Shown here: positions 9,226 to 17,939 of the stretch, piece after piece
How positions within the stretch are numbered: position 1 is the stretch's first letter
Layout: each line of letters opens with the position of its first letter
Assembly (NCBI GenBank): GCA_026692865.1
Contig: JAPLNI010000057.1
Coordinates: 124,001 to 188,000, forward strand
From: Planctomycetota bacterium
Lineage (GTDB): Bacteria; Planctomycetota; Planctomycetia; Pirellulales; Pirellulaceae
Direction: 5' to 3'
Length of the DNA: 64,000 nucleotides
Notes under the pieces: model-generated
Database searches by the model: none
What the model saw: only the letters and a program-made list of their open reading frames with translations
What the model was told of the DNA's origin: nothing
Made by a program: the position numbers and the translations under genes

Positions 9226-10656
9226 CTAAACGACGACCGGGCTACCACACAGCTTCGCATCTACTTCGTTAGCGACAATCACACCGTAGTTAATCGCACC
9301 GAGCCAACCTGACATGATGATGCCGACGCTTCCTGCATGATATAGCCCAGCGATCTGCTGCGGTAGAGCACGACTCACAGCGAGCCCTTCGAACTTCGTT
9401 CCAAAGCTCGCTCCAAGTTGGTGTTGGGTGTAATGATGGAAAGTCTTCGGTGTAGCCGCCTCCACATGTTCGATCTTATCGCGGCAATTGGGAACATACT
9501 TTTCAAGTGCGTTCAAAGTTGTCTCGATCAAATCTTGCTTGCTTGAGGCGTACTCTTCATCACTCAAATTTGCCCAGTCGCTCCAATTCGCATTCGTGCT
9601 ACTGACGATAGCGTATCGTTCTTTGCCCGTCGGCCGAGTTCGTGGATAATAGAAGCTAAACGTTCGGGACGTGATGTTCTTACTAAGTAGTAAATCGGTT
9701 CGAAATAGAGGTGCAGTCGAGCAGAACAGGAGATCACCGGTCGATTCGTCAACCGTTTCGCCTGGTTTCAAAGCCATGTAGACCTGAGTGCTGGAGTTGT
9801 TTAGCCGGACTGCCCTCGCGTCGCTGACGAACTGTGGATCGAATGCTTCTTCGCCGACCAAGTTAAAAATCGTGTTTCGAAGATTGGAATTGCTCACCAC
9901 CGAGCGGCATCGAATCACTTTTCCGTTCACAACCACACCCTCAACGCCGTGAGAACCGGTTAGGATCTTTGTAACATCGCAGTTGATTCGCGCGTCGACA
10001 CCATTTTTCTTCAATTCTCGACCCATCTTAGTCACCAGGTCGTCCGTTCCACCTTCGTAGATGAAGACACCTTTGGCCATAAAGTTAGAGAAAACGATTC
10101 CGTAAGTAATTGCAGGATCTTCGAGCGTAGATCCATTGGCATAGGTGATCGGCTCCATCAGCAGACGAACAACATCTTCGCGTCCAGGGAAAAACTTTTC
10201 AAAAAGCTGGCCGGTGGTTATCGCTTGATCGTCATAAAAATTCATCCCGCGAGCCGTGTCGAAGAACGACTTGACTGTCTCTTCCGCGATACCGAATCGA
10301 CTGGTGAGAAGCTTTGTAAAGTCTTCTCGATTAAAAGTGGTAGTCAGCGAAAACATCGGGTTATCGAACCGAATGTTTTTCAGCTGAACGATGCAGTCAG
10401 CGATCTCGTCGCCCCAATACCTTCGGCAGCTTTTGAGCATTCCGTATGGGAATCCATGAAGCGAAATGTCGAAGATGTGCCCGCCAGGTCGACGAAACCA
10501 AGTCGCTAAGCCGCCTAGTTTATAGTGCTGCTCGAGCAGCAGGACTCGGTGGCCCGCTCGTCCGAGGATATTGGCGGAAGTCAGTCCAGCCAAGCCTCCA
10601 CCAATGACAACGCAATCGTATTCGTCTGCGACACCGGCGAGGAAATCCTTGGGCAT
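9226..10656 (-). CDS. FAD-dependent oxidoreductase, phytoene desaturase (CrtI) / retinol saturase type
   Basis: A 476-residue flavoenzyme. The dinucleotide-binding motif [29 protein letters not shown] starts near residue 16, followed by [27 protein letters not shown] as in carotenoid desaturases and retinol saturases; the C-terminal [29 protein letters not shown] is the second FAD contact. The frame continues another 54 codons upstream, but that part is the translated tRNA-Leu gene, so the ATG at 10656, 47 bp from the tRNA, is taken as start. No other carotenoid gene is nearby; the substrate could be a carotenoid, retinoid or another polyene. It heads the leftward operon with the carrier and binding protein. 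Confidence 0.85.
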   Translation of the reverse strand: MPKDFLAGVADEYDCVVIGGGLAGLTSANILGRAGHRVLLLEQHYKLGGLATWFRRPGGHIFDISLHGFPYGMLKSCRRYWGDEIADCIVQLKNIRFDNPMFSLTTTFNREDFTKLLTSRFGIAEETVKSFFDTARGMNFYDDQAITTGQLFEKFFPGREDVVRLLMEPITYANGSTLEDPAITYGIVFSNFMAKGVFIYEGGTDDLVTKMGRELKKNGVDARINCDVTKILTGSHGVEGVVVNGKVIRCRSVVSNSNLRNTIFNLVGEEAFDPQFVSDARAVRLNNSSTQVYMALKPGETVDESTGDLLFCSTAPLFRTDLLLSKNITSRTFSFYYPRTRPTGKERYAIVSSTNANWSDWANLSDEEYASSKQDLIETTLNALEKYVPNCRDKIEHVEAATPKTFHHYTQHQLGASFGTKFEGLAVSRALPQQIAGLYHAGSVGIIMSGWLGAINYGVIVANEVDAKLCGSPVVV

Positions 10657-10703
10657 GGTGGTTTTTAATTGAACCGTTTTTTGGTTGAATTTAGGAGCAA
10701 AAA

Positions 10704-10791
10704 TGCGGATAAGAGGAGTCGAACCTCCACGACCGTTTAATAAGTCACTAGATCCTGAGTCTAGCGCGTCTGCCAATTCCGCCATATCCGC
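10704..10791 (-). tRNA. tRNA-Leu (anticodon CAG)
   Basis: Class II tRNA with a seven-base-pair acceptor stem (GCGGATA with TATCCGC), a D-arm beginning GGCGGAATTGGCAGACGC, an anticodon stem CTAGA/TCTAG around the loop CTCAGGA (anticodon CAG, reading CUG), a long variable arm, and the T-loop GGTTCGACTCC. The discriminator is A, as expected for leucine tRNAs, and CCA is not encoded. It is read leftward just before the FAD oxidoreductase gene. Confidence 0.96.
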
Positions 10792-11148
10792 GACGAAAAA
10801 ACACTCGCGATTATTCATATCGCTTGGGAAAGAGTAGCCAGGATAGGCATAAGGTCAAGAGTCTAGACAAGTCAGATTGAAGATTGTCGTCATCCGCCAT
10901 TTACGTTTGAGGACTTCCAAAACAGCAGCCAAAACCATGATGGCTAGCCAGGCATTTACAGTGTGCAAGAGGCCTTAGGACTAGGATTGCCCGACAGATT
11001 ACCATTCAGATTGCCCTCACAATTACTCCAATTTCCAAACGATTTGCTAAGTTGTCCCTCCGGCATTGTTGCCTTCGATTGACGAAGCCTTCGATCGTTA
11101 GGACAATGGAGTCATTCCTAACGGTTTAGAAACCCCTGAGATGAACAG
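10792..11148. other. Intergenic region upstream of glyA
   Basis: No gene or structured RNA is apparent in these 357 bp between the divergent tRNA-Leu and glyA. It must hold the promoters for both directions. A pair of similar half-repeats around 11078-11095 (ttcgattgacgaag, ccttcgatcg) is weak. No glycine riboswitch pattern was recognised. Confidence 0.4.
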
Positions 11149-12408
11149 ATGAATATCCTTCAAAATCAAGATCCTGAAGTTTGGTCCGCCATCGAAGCGG
11201 AAGCCGTTCGCCAACAGGACGGCCTAGAAATGATTGCCAGCGAGAACTACACGTCCGTCGGTGTCATGCAAGCTGCAGGAAGCGTTCTGACTAATAAATA
11301 TGCCGAGGGATACCCCGGTCGACGTTATTACGGCGGATGCGAGCACGTGGATGTCATCGAAAGTTTGGCCATCGATCGTGCCAAGGAACTCTTCCAAGCA
11401 GAAGCGGCCAACGTCCAGCCCCACTCGGGCTCGCAAGCGAATATGGCTGTCTACTTAACGTGCCTTCAACCGGGCGATACGGTTCTCGGTTTGGATTTGG
11501 CTCAGGGTGGGCACCTCACGCACGGGATGAAGCTGAATATCAGCGGCAAGCTCTATAACTTTCACGCTTACGGTGTTGACCCGACAACTCACCGGATCGA
11601 TTTTGATCAAGTCGCGAAACTCGCTCACGAGCACAAGCCGAAGCTGATCGTTGCCGGTGCGAGTGCTTATCCACGTGAAATTCCTCACGACAAGTTTGCG
11701 CAAATTGCGAAAGATGTTGGTGCAAAGTTGCTCGTCGACATGGCACACTACGCCGGTCTCGTCGCAGCCGGTCTTCATAACAGCCCCGTTCCCTATGCCG
11801 ACTTTGTGACGACCACAACACACAAAACATTGCGAGGTCCCCGCGGCGGATTGATTCTTACCAAGGCCGAGAATGCCAAGGCGATCAACAGCGCCGTTTT
11901 CCCTGGCATCCAAGGTGGCCCACTCATGCACGTCATCGCAGGTAAAGCTGTTTGCTTCGGTGAAGCACTCGCCCCTGAGTTCAAGATCTACGGTCAAGCG
12001 ATCATCGATAACGCCAAAGCACTTGCTGAAACTTTGATGAGCGGTGGCTTGCGATTGATCAGCGGTGGAACTGACAACCATTTGGTTCTTGTCGATGTGA
12101 CCAGCATGAGCCTTGGGCTCGGCGGAAAGATCGCTGAGAAATCCCTAGAACACTGCGGCATCACGGTAAACATGAATATGATTCCGTTCGATACTCGCAA
12201 AGCGATGGATCCAAGCGGAATCCGAATCGGGACTCCAGCATTGACGACTCGAGGCATGGGGCCAGACCAACTCAAGCAAATTGGTAAGTGGATCATCCAA
12301 GCGTTGAAGAATACGGATAAACCAGAAGTGCTAAATGGAATTCGTGAAGAAGTTCGTCAACTGGCGATGAATTTCCCAGTTCCTGCTGGTCAATTGGCTC
12401 TTGTGTAA
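11149..12408 (+). CDS. glyA: Serine hydroxymethyltransferase
   Basis: PLP enzyme that converts serine and tetrahydrofolate to glycine and 5,10-methylenetetrahydrofolate, the main one-carbon source. All family signatures are present: IASENYTS (29-36), [20 protein letters not shown] (49-68), [13 protein letters not shown] (90-102), [13 protein letters not shown] (196-208) and [14 protein letters not shown] (221-234) with the PLP-binding Lys226. At 419 residues it is full length. The next gene, a response regulator, begins 68 bp downstream. Cytoplasmic housekeeping enzyme; the assignment is secure. Confidence 0.98.
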   Translation: MNILQNQDPEVWSAIEAEAVRQQDGLEMIASENYTSVGVMQAAGSVLTNKYAEGYPGRRYYGGCEHVDVIESLAIDRAKELFQAEAANVQPHSGSQANMAVYLTCLQPGDTVLGLDLAQGGHLTHGMKLNISGKLYNFHAYGVDPTTHRIDFDQVAKLAHEHKPKLIVAGASAYPREIPHDKFAQIAKDVGAKLLVDMAHYAGLVAAGLHNSPVPYADFVTTTTHKTLRGPRGGLILTKAENAKAINSAVFPGIQGGPLMHVIAGKAVCFGEALAPEFKIYGQAIIDNAKALAETLMSGGLRLISGGTDNHLVLVDVTSMSLGLGGKIAEKSLEHCGITVNMNMIPFDTRKAMDPSGIRIGTPALTTRGMGPDQLKQIGKWIIQALKNTDKPEVLNGIREEVRQLAMNFPVPAGQLALV

Positions 12409-12476
12409 ACTAACTGCTGCCGACCAAACTAAACGAATCTAGTCCGTTGATGCTCCTTGTTTAGACCGCCGCTCAA

Positions 12477-12908
12477 ATGCTACAAACTCCTCGCATTCTC
12501 ATCGCTGACGATAACGCTGCTAACCGCGAACTACTGGAAGCCTATCTAGCGAACATCGATTGCGAAGTAGAAATGGCTATCGATGGAGCGGACACGCTGA
12601 CCAAGGTCGCCTCGTTTCAGCCTGATCTCATTCTTTTGGACGTAATGATGCCCAAGATGAATGGTTTCGAGGTATGTCGCAAAGTCAAAGGCGACCCCGC
12701 AACCGCGAAGATTATGGTCCTTATGGTAACGGCTCTTAGTGAACTTGGTGATATCGAACGAGCGGTTGCTGCCGGAACGGACGATTTTCTCTCGAAGCCA
12801 TTCAATCGAATCGAGCTCGATAAACGCGTCGGCAACATGTTAAAGCTCAAGGACACAACCGACGAGCTCGAACGTCTGCGACAGTACATTCAAGCAATGG
12901 AAGAATGA
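12477..12908 (+). CDS. Single-domain response regulator (CheY-like receiver)
   Basis: A 143-residue receiver with no output domain. The acidic pair is Asp11-Asp12 (IADDN), the phosphoacceptor Asp55 (LILLDVMMP), the switch Thr85 (VTAL) and the conserved Lys107 (LSKPF), all in place. The C-terminal 30 residues after the receiver form a charged helix (TTDELERLRQYIQAMEE). Such stand-alone receivers relay phosphate or bind a partner protein; no histidine kinase is adjacent. Its stop overlaps a short tandem repeat that links it to the methyltransferase gene 40 bp on, so the two may be translationally linked. Confidence 0.93.
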   Translation: MLQTPRILIADDNAANRELLEAYLANIDCEVEMAIDGADTLTKVASFQPDLILLDVMMPKMNGFEVCRKVKGDPATAKIMVLMVTALSELGDIERAVAAGTDDFLSKPFNRIELDKRVGNMLKLKDTTDELERLRQYIQAMEE

Positions 12909-12952
12909 GCGCCGAACGATGAGTCCAGTACCAATGAGCCCAGCACGATGAG
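12905..12952 (+). repeat. Short tandem repeat of ATGA-starting 14-15 nt units
   Basis: ATGs occur at 12905, 12919, 12934 and 12948, each followed by AG and a similar CC-rich stretch, so the unit ATGAGyCCaGnACn is repeated about 3.3 times. The first ATG overlaps the stop of the response regulator; the next two open tiny frames that end in the following ATGA; the last is the methyltransferase start. Confidence 0.7.
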
Positions 12953-13667
12953 CCTTAGCGAGTCGCCTTATGCTGCTCGATTGATTCACCCCACGCGTTG
13001 CGATCAAGAACTCCTCGCTCGTATCGAGCGGATTGTCCCTATCGAACACAAGTGGACAAAAATTGCAGACAGCGATTATCCATGGACGCAGGTGCGTGAT
13101 CCCGATCGCTTGCTCATGCGAGCTCTTTCGCTAGAGGATGCCGGGACTCCCGAGCTTGACCCGTTTTGGGCTGCAACTTGGCGGGCCGCGATCGGGCTGG
13201 AGAAATTTCTCGACCGTTACGATCTAAGTGGTCACAGAGTTCTCGATCTGGGTTGTGGTAGCGGTCGCAGCGGGATTGGTGCGGCACTGCGCGGTGCTTT
13301 CGTTACGATGACTGATCTTGCCGGGGCTGCGATTCTAATGTCGCGATACAACGCGCGTTGCGTTGAATCGCAAGTCGATTGCCGCCGCTTGGACTGGACC
13401 GATGAAACGCTCCCGGGTGAGCCATTTAAATGGATTATCGGATCGGACATTGTTTACGATCCCAAGCTGCATCCGATCCTAGAACCATGTTTGCGTAGAC
13501 ATCTTGCACCAGGGGGACGTGCGCTACTGAGCGAACCGCAACGACATACTGGAGATCGTTTTTCAAAATGGATTCGCTCAGCAGGTTGGAAGCTTGAAGA
13601 GCATCTGCTGTCTCTAGATGACAACAACCGCGACTTGCGAATTTTTGAACTAACCCTGCCCACTTAG
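12948..13667 (+). CDS. Class I SAM-dependent methyltransferase (Methyltransf_16-like)
   Basis: A 239-residue cytoplasmic protein. The SAM-binding motif I VLDLGCGSGRSGIGAALRGA is at about residues 97-116, followed by an acidic strand end (MTDLAG) and motif IV-like WIIGSDIVYD near 163-172. The preceding ELDPFWAATWRAAIGLEKFL resembles the segment before motif I in the Methyltransf_16/METTL lysine-methyltransferase group, so a protein substrate is plausible, but this is inferred from pattern only. The start at 12948 is the only ATG in frame within the ATGA ladder after the response regulator. Convergent with the M19 dipeptidase gene. Confidence 0.8.
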   Translation: MSLSESPYAARLIHPTRCDQELLARIERIVPIEHKWTKIADSDYPWTQVRDPDRLLMRALSLEDAGTPELDPFWAATWRAAIGLEKFLDRYDLSGHRVLDLGCGSGRSGIGAALRGAFVTMTDLAGAAILMSRYNARCVESQVDCRRLDWTDETLPGEPFKWIIGSDIVYDPKLHPILEPCLRRHLAPGGRALLSEPQRHTGDRFSKWIRSAGWKLEEHLLSLDDNNRDLRIFELTLPT

Positions 13668-13801
13668 TTCTCCGCAATGGCTGCTCTAAATGTCACCTTC
13701 TCATGTCATTTGAAAAATGCAAACGAGATCCAATGTGGACCGCTAGAGGAGTAAGTAACATTAACAAAGCAGACTCGTAGATGATTGTAAGCCCCGGAGT
13801 T

Positions 13802-15070
13802 TCAAGACTTCTTGGGCCGGTTGTTAAATTGAATTGAGATTGCCTCTGCTTCGCGAAACACTCGCATTACGTTTTCACCCATGATTTTTCGAATGCTCGC
13901 TTCGGTGTAACCGCGGTTGAGCAGTTCTTGCGTGATCAACGGGTATTTGGAAACGTCTTCCAGTTGTTCCGGGAGCGAGTCGACTCCATCAAAATCCGAT
14001 CCGATGCCGACATGATCGACGCCGATCATTTTTACGAGGTGATCAATGTGATCAACGACGTCATGAATCGAACCGCGAGCCAAAGGGTGTGTCTTCCTCC
14101 ATGCGGTTGTCTTGCTCTTGATCACCGATTCGTTATCACCAGCTTGTTTCCAGGCCGTTGTCTCGGCTTGCAATAATCGATTACGTTCTCCTGCTTCAGG
14201 CACCACAAACCCAGAGTAGAAATTCACCATGATGACACCTTTGTTTGCTTTAACGATCGGCAAGATATCATCCGGAACGTTTCGAGGATGATCACAGATC
14301 GCTCGTGCAGACGAGTGCGAAAAAATTACAGGTGCTTTTTCGTCGGAAACATGCGAAAGGTCTACAAGCATGCCGAGTTCGTTCATGCGGAGAACAACTT
14401 GCTCCCCAAACTCGGTCAAGCCACCGTGTTTCCCTTCGTCGGTCGAAGCGTCTGCCCAATCGAGTGTCGCTGAATGGGTCAATGTCATGTAGCGAGCGCC
14501 AAGGTCATAAAGCTTCTCGAGTACAGATAACGAGTTCTCGATCGAGTGACCGCCTTCGACACCGATCATCGAAGCAATTTTCCCTTCCTTAATTGCGAGA
14601 TCAATGTCGGCGGTCGATCTGCAAAAAGAAAAAGTTTCTGGGTATCGCTTTACCATCGCATGAACAAATTCAATCTGCTCGAGCGTCTGCAAGAGAGCTT
14701 CCCCATTGAGTCTTGTGCTCACGGGTACATACACCGACCAGAATTGTGCTTTAACTCCCCCACGCTTCAGGCGTTCAATATCGGTATTCAATTCGGGCGC
14801 CGCTTTACCGATGTCCAGGGTGTCGAAACTAGGAGTGCCTCGTTCACGAAACTCCCAGGGCAAATCGTTATGGCCGTCAACGAGCATCACCGAATCGTGA
14901 AATGTTTGTGCAGCATCGGAGAGGACAACAACCGGCCGGTCGACTTCAACCCGAGAATCTTGAGCGATCAGGCATCGATCATGTGTCGGAGAAAAGTGTG
15001 TTCCTCCCAAAAAACAGGTTGTGGTAAAGATGATGGGGTACAGGAAGCGAAGATTAGTTCTTTTATTCAT
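13802..15070 (-). CDS. Membrane dipeptidase (peptidase family M19)
   Basis: Zinc-dependent dipeptidase of the renal dipeptidase family, exported by an N-terminal signal peptide (hydrophobic residues 8-23). Metal ligands are visible: VDGHNDLPWE (His67, Asp69), GVEGGHSIENSL (bridging Glu), LTHS and LSHVSD (histidines), and the late IGSDFDGVDSLPEQLEDV segment contains the conserved Asp. HPRNVPDDIL is also typical. At 422 residues including the leader it is normal for the family. Substrates are probably dipeptides with a C-terminal D- or L-residue. It stands alone, reading away from the transposon remnant. Confidence 0.93.
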   Translation of the reverse strand: MNKRTNLRFLYPIIFTTTCFLGGTHFSPTHDRCLIAQDSRVEVDRPVVVLSDAAQTFHDSVMLVDGHNDLPWEFRERGTPSFDTLDIGKAAPELNTDIERLKRGGVKAQFWSVYVPVSTRLNGEALLQTLEQIEFVHAMVKRYPETFSFCRSTADIDLAIKEGKIASMIGVEGGHSIENSLSVLEKLYDLGARYMTLTHSATLDWADASTDEGKHGGLTEFGEQVVLRMNELGMLVDLSHVSDEKAPVIFSHSSARAICDHPRNVPDDILPIVKANKGVIMVNFYSGFVVPEAGERNRLLQAETTAWKQAGDNESVIKSKTTAWRKTHPLARGSIHDVVDHIDHLVKMIGVDHVGIGSDFDGVDSLPEQLEDVSKYPLITQELLNRGYTEASIRKIMGENVMRVFREAEAISIQFNNRPKKS

Positions 15071-15252
15071 GGACGGTTTTGCGATATAGTTCGAAAGCGG
15101 AAAGCAGCGTTGCTGGAATCGATTGAGTGACGGAGTGAGAGGAGGGTTCCTGGAATATACAAGTTGGTTGCGTAACTAGTAAATTGTTTATCTATTCTGA
15201 TGCACTTTTCACTACGGAATCACATTCCAGAGAAAATTCCAGAGAAAACTGC

Positions 15253-15530
15253 CTAGTGCTTTATCCAGATAAAAAATGGGGTTCCCTTAGGTTGGGCTCA
15301 AGAGACGACACTGCATTCCTTGCAAGGAGGAATGCAATGAACAAGAAACGCATTGTAACGCTGTCGGATCAGCAACGAGAGACTCTAACCAAAGATAGTC
15401 AATTACTTAGACGGCTCGCCCGCCAAAGTGCGCCGTTCGCAGGTGCTGTTAAAAGCTGATCATGTCAGTGGTGTTGGACAAACCAGCAGATTGCCGAAGC
15501 ATATTCTTGTCGCTTTCAAACGGTCAAAAG
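15253..15530 (+). mobile_element. IS630-like element remnant (left end and broken orfA)
   Basis: This stretch matches, nearly base for base, the reverse complement of 61441-61957. It begins with the element end TAGTGCTTT, continues through an AAGGAGG ribosome site and the start MNKKRIVTLSDQQRETLTK at 15338, then breaks: one extra base after 15389 shifts the frame, and a second one-base deletion falls near 15472. Homology stops near 15530, inside the helix-turn-helix region. The DDE catalytic part and the other end are absent, so the copy is dead. Just before the end lies a doubled ATTCCAGAGAAA. Confidence 0.8.
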
Positions 15531-15612
15531 CGTTGCTACAGGCTTCCGTAATTTCGATAACTACCGAACGCGAATCTTATTCTTCTGCGGCAAACTCGAT
15601 TTCACGCTAGAA

Positions 15613-15636
15613 AAGCCTTAGCCACTAAATTCCCGG
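15613..15636 (+). repeat. REP-like element, copy 1 (diverged)
   Basis: Shares AGCCTTAG and CACTAA-type blocks with the copies at 15692-15717 and 15749-15774, ending in CCCGG. The most degenerate of the three. Confidence 0.45.
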
Positions 15637-15691
15637 AAGAACCAAGAAATGAAACCCACACCTACCCCGGGGTGATGAAAATGGCATTTTT

Positions 15692-15717
15692 CCTGAGCCT
15701 TAGGCGCTAACCCTGGG
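15692..15717 (+). repeat. REP-like element, copy 2
   Basis: A 26-nt element that starts CCTGAGCC and ends CCCTGGG, with GGCGCTAA in the middle. It is the inverted partner of 15749-15774, with about 19 of 26 positions conserved. Confidence 0.6.
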
Positions 15718-15748
15718 TGCTGTCTGTTAAATTGTGAAAAAATCGAAA

Positions 15749-15774
15749 CCTGTGGCTAGTGCCATCGGCTCAGG
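15749..15774 (-). repeat. REP-like element, copy 3 (inverted), stem-loop
   Basis: Read on the minus strand it starts CCTGAGCC and contains GGCACTAGCC. It is itself a hairpin: GAAACCTG at 15745-15752 pairs with CAGGTTTC at 15771-15778, and the inside holds a TGGC/GCCA stem with a TAGT loop. Confidence 0.6.
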
Positions 15775-16079
15775 TTTCATCAGCCAAAAACTACCCTCCT
15801 CGCCGACGTGTTTGGGGTGTGACCGCTGCAGTTAACATGACTGCGCAGATCGTAGACCATAGAGATGGTTGATTGTGCACAGCGAAAGGGAAGTTCACTT
15901 GCGAGGAAAGCTTATAGTGATCAACTAACTAAACGCGAGATGCAGCAAAGTTTGCCTCGCAACCACCACTGCATTGTCTGCAGCGGGAACGAAATAAATG
16001 TCCGTGTAAGCCTTGAGAAGAAGTGCAAATAAGGGCGCGACGACAAATCGATAAAGTTGAATAGTAAGGATTGAAACTC

Positions 16080-17549
16080 ATGCGATCAAAACTTGATAAC
16101 TACTATCTGTGCTCGACAGCACTGGCCTCGTTAGCCCTAGTGATGTCGATTGCTGGATGGGCATCGGCCGAATCATCTCGTCCCAACTTGCTCATTATGA
16201 TCGCCGACGATCTGTGCTGGCGCGATGTTGGCTATCAGGGGCATCCTGATGTGAAGACTCCTAATCTTGATCGATTGGCTTCCGAGGGAATGCGGCTTCA
16301 ACGCATGTTCAACCCAGCTGCGACTTGTTCACCCACTCGCAATGCGTTGTACAGCGGGTTGCACTGCGTTCGCAGCGGTGCATTTCCGAACCATACGCGA
16401 TTGTACGACGGCACAAAGAGTGTATTCACTCATCTGAAAGAGATGGGCTATCGCGTTGCACTTCAAAACAAAACTCACGTCGGACCTGCCGAGTCCTATC
16501 CATACGAACACATCAAGGGTGCGGACGATCTAACTGAGACCAAGCAATTCATGTCTCGCGATAACAATCAGCCATGGATGCTGTCTTACTGTTCGAATGA
16601 CCCACACAGTCCTTGGGATCGACGAGCCGGTCAGGCTCATGATCCAGCCAAAATCACTGTGCCCCTTTATATGCATGACAACAAGCCAACTCGACAGCAG
16701 TTGGCGAAGTACTTTGATGAGATCACCAAATTCGATGAACAAGTCGGGAGTCTCATGGAGCTGCTGGAAGATTGCGGTCAAAGCAACAACACAGTGGTCG
16801 TGTTTTTGTCCGAACAGGGATGCTCGATGCCATATGGCGGAAAATGGTCGCTTTACGACACGGGAATTCGCACATCGACGATCTTGCGATGGCCAGGCAA
16901 GATTGCCGCCGGATCGCAATCGGAGCGGCTGTTGCAATACACGGATATCACCCCAACTTTCATTGAGATTGCTGGTGGCGATCCAACCAAGATCGATACT
17001 GGCTGTCCCGACGCCAACGGCAATCGGTCATTTGACGGCAAAAGTTTCTTGCCGATCCTCCGAGGTGAAGACAAACAAATCCATGAACATGTTTTTGCTC
17101 AGCATACGACCGTCGGGGTAAACGGATTCACGGAGCCCTATCCATCTCGAATGGTTCGTGACACTCGATACAAATTGATTCGCAACTTGGCTCCAAACAA
17201 TGTGTTTACGATCGGCGGAATTCACAATGGGGCCCCTATTGATTCCTGGATTGAAGACGCCAAGTCGAACCCGGAACTTGCTAAGCGAGTTGATTGGCTG
17301 TTCCGACGCCCTGGTGCCGAGCTTTATGACCTGCAGAAGGATCCGTTCGAGATGAACAATTTGGCCTTGGAACCTCAATATGTAACCATTCGTACCGGAC
17401 TACAAACGAAACTAGACGCTTGGATGGCTCAGCAAGGGGACCGTGGGCTGGAAACAGAAATGCTAGCCCCGACACGTCAAGGCAAGCCTGACAAAGAAGA
17501 AGCGAAAGAAGATGTTCCTGCCAAGCCAAGAAAGAAGAAACAACAATAA
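16080..17549 (+). CDS. Secreted type I sulfatase
   Basis: The ATG at 16080 follows AAGGA at a 9-base spacing and is preferred to a TTG three codons upstream; the protein then has 489 residues. A signal peptide ends near WASAE (residues 27-31). RPNLLIMIADDLCWRDVGYQG gives the metal-binding Asp pair and Cys83 in ATCSPTR is the formylglycine site. HVGPAESYPYEHI replaces the usual GKWHLG with a variant (NKTHVG), and the later LSEQGCSMPYGGKWSLYDTGIRTS corresponds to the SDNG region with Glu in place of Asp, as in heparan N-sulfatase-like members. So it belongs to a different sulfatase subfamily from its neighbours. The C-terminus is Lys-rich. The substrate is not readable. Confidence 0.9.
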   Translation: MRSKLDNYYLCSTALASLALVMSIAGWASAESSRPNLLIMIADDLCWRDVGYQGHPDVKTPNLDRLASEGMRLQRMFNPAATCSPTRNALYSGLHCVRSGAFPNHTRLYDGTKSVFTHLKEMGYRVALQNKTHVGPAESYPYEHIKGADDLTETKQFMSRDNNQPWMLSYCSNDPHSPWDRRAGQAHDPAKITVPLYMHDNKPTRQQLAKYFDEITKFDEQVGSLMELLEDCGQSNNTVVVFLSEQGCSMPYGGKWSLYDTGIRTSTILRWPGKIAAGSQSERLLQYTDITPTFIEIAGGDPTKIDTGCPDANGNRSFDGKSFLPILRGEDKQIHEHVFAQHTTVGVNGFTEPYPSRMVRDTRYKLIRNLAPNNVFTIGGIHNGAPIDSWIEDAKSNPELAKRVDWLFRRPGAELYDLQKDPFEMNNLALEPQYVTIRTGLQTKLDAWMAQQGDRGLETEMLAPTRQGKPDKEEAKEDVPAKPRKKKQQ

Positions 17550-17939
17550 AATATCAATAAAAATGTTTAATTAATTCGCGGTAAGCTTCCAGCTTGGCTG
17601 TGTTGGTTAATCTCTGTGGATTGCCACACACCATGTTGAGGAAGTCGTATGTAGGTTGTTTGCGCAGTTTGAAATCCGACCAAACCTCTCCGATCCAATG
17701 ACCATATACAAAAGTCAATTGCTAACTTGTTGTTCTCATTATCGGATGACTTGGTTGTATCGCACTCAAGCAGGCATCTGAGATTTCACGACCAACATGC
17801 CGCTAGAAAACAAGGGTTCTTGCTACTTAGAGCGTTTGCGAGACGACATCGAATTTGAAACCTAAACTCTCCCTTACAAATTCTCATTTAGTTGAGATTC
17901 ACTTTTGCTCACACAACTGCACTTCAAGATTGAATCATT
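17550..17939. other. Intergenic region between two sulfatase genes
   Basis: I see no gene, RNA or repeat family in these 390 bp. The length suggests that the second sulfatase has its own promoter. Confidence 0.4.

Larger units (their letters stand above)
15531..16079. other. Repeat-bearing intergenic region before the sulfatase island
   Basis: No coding frame with recognisable similarity was found. The stretch holds three copies of a REP-like element (listed separately) and a small palindrome ACCCCGGGGTG near 15665. The promoter of the sulfatase at 16080 should lie in its last 200 bp. The end of the region has a good ribosome site, AAGGA at 16066-16070. Confidence 0.5.

Noticed and set aside
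10656-10818. N-terminal extension of the FAD oxidoreductase ([11 protein letters not shown]...-type peptide)
   Set aside because: This is the translated tRNA-Leu gene, a known artefact; the enzyme starts at 10656.
10792-11148. Riboswitch upstream of glyA
   Set aside because: No glycine, SAM or folate (THF) riboswitch consensus could be recognised by eye.
11455-12081. Long open frame opposite glyA
   Set aside because: Antisense shadow of a highly conserved gene, without recognisable similarity.
14546-15130. 194-codon frame opposite the M19 dipeptidase
   Set aside because: Antisense of a clear gene, no similarity and no ribosome site.
15253-15774. Possible CRISPR array because of repeated short blocks
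   Set aside because: Only three diverged, partly inverted copies with irregular spacing; this is REP-like, and no cas genes are present in the window.
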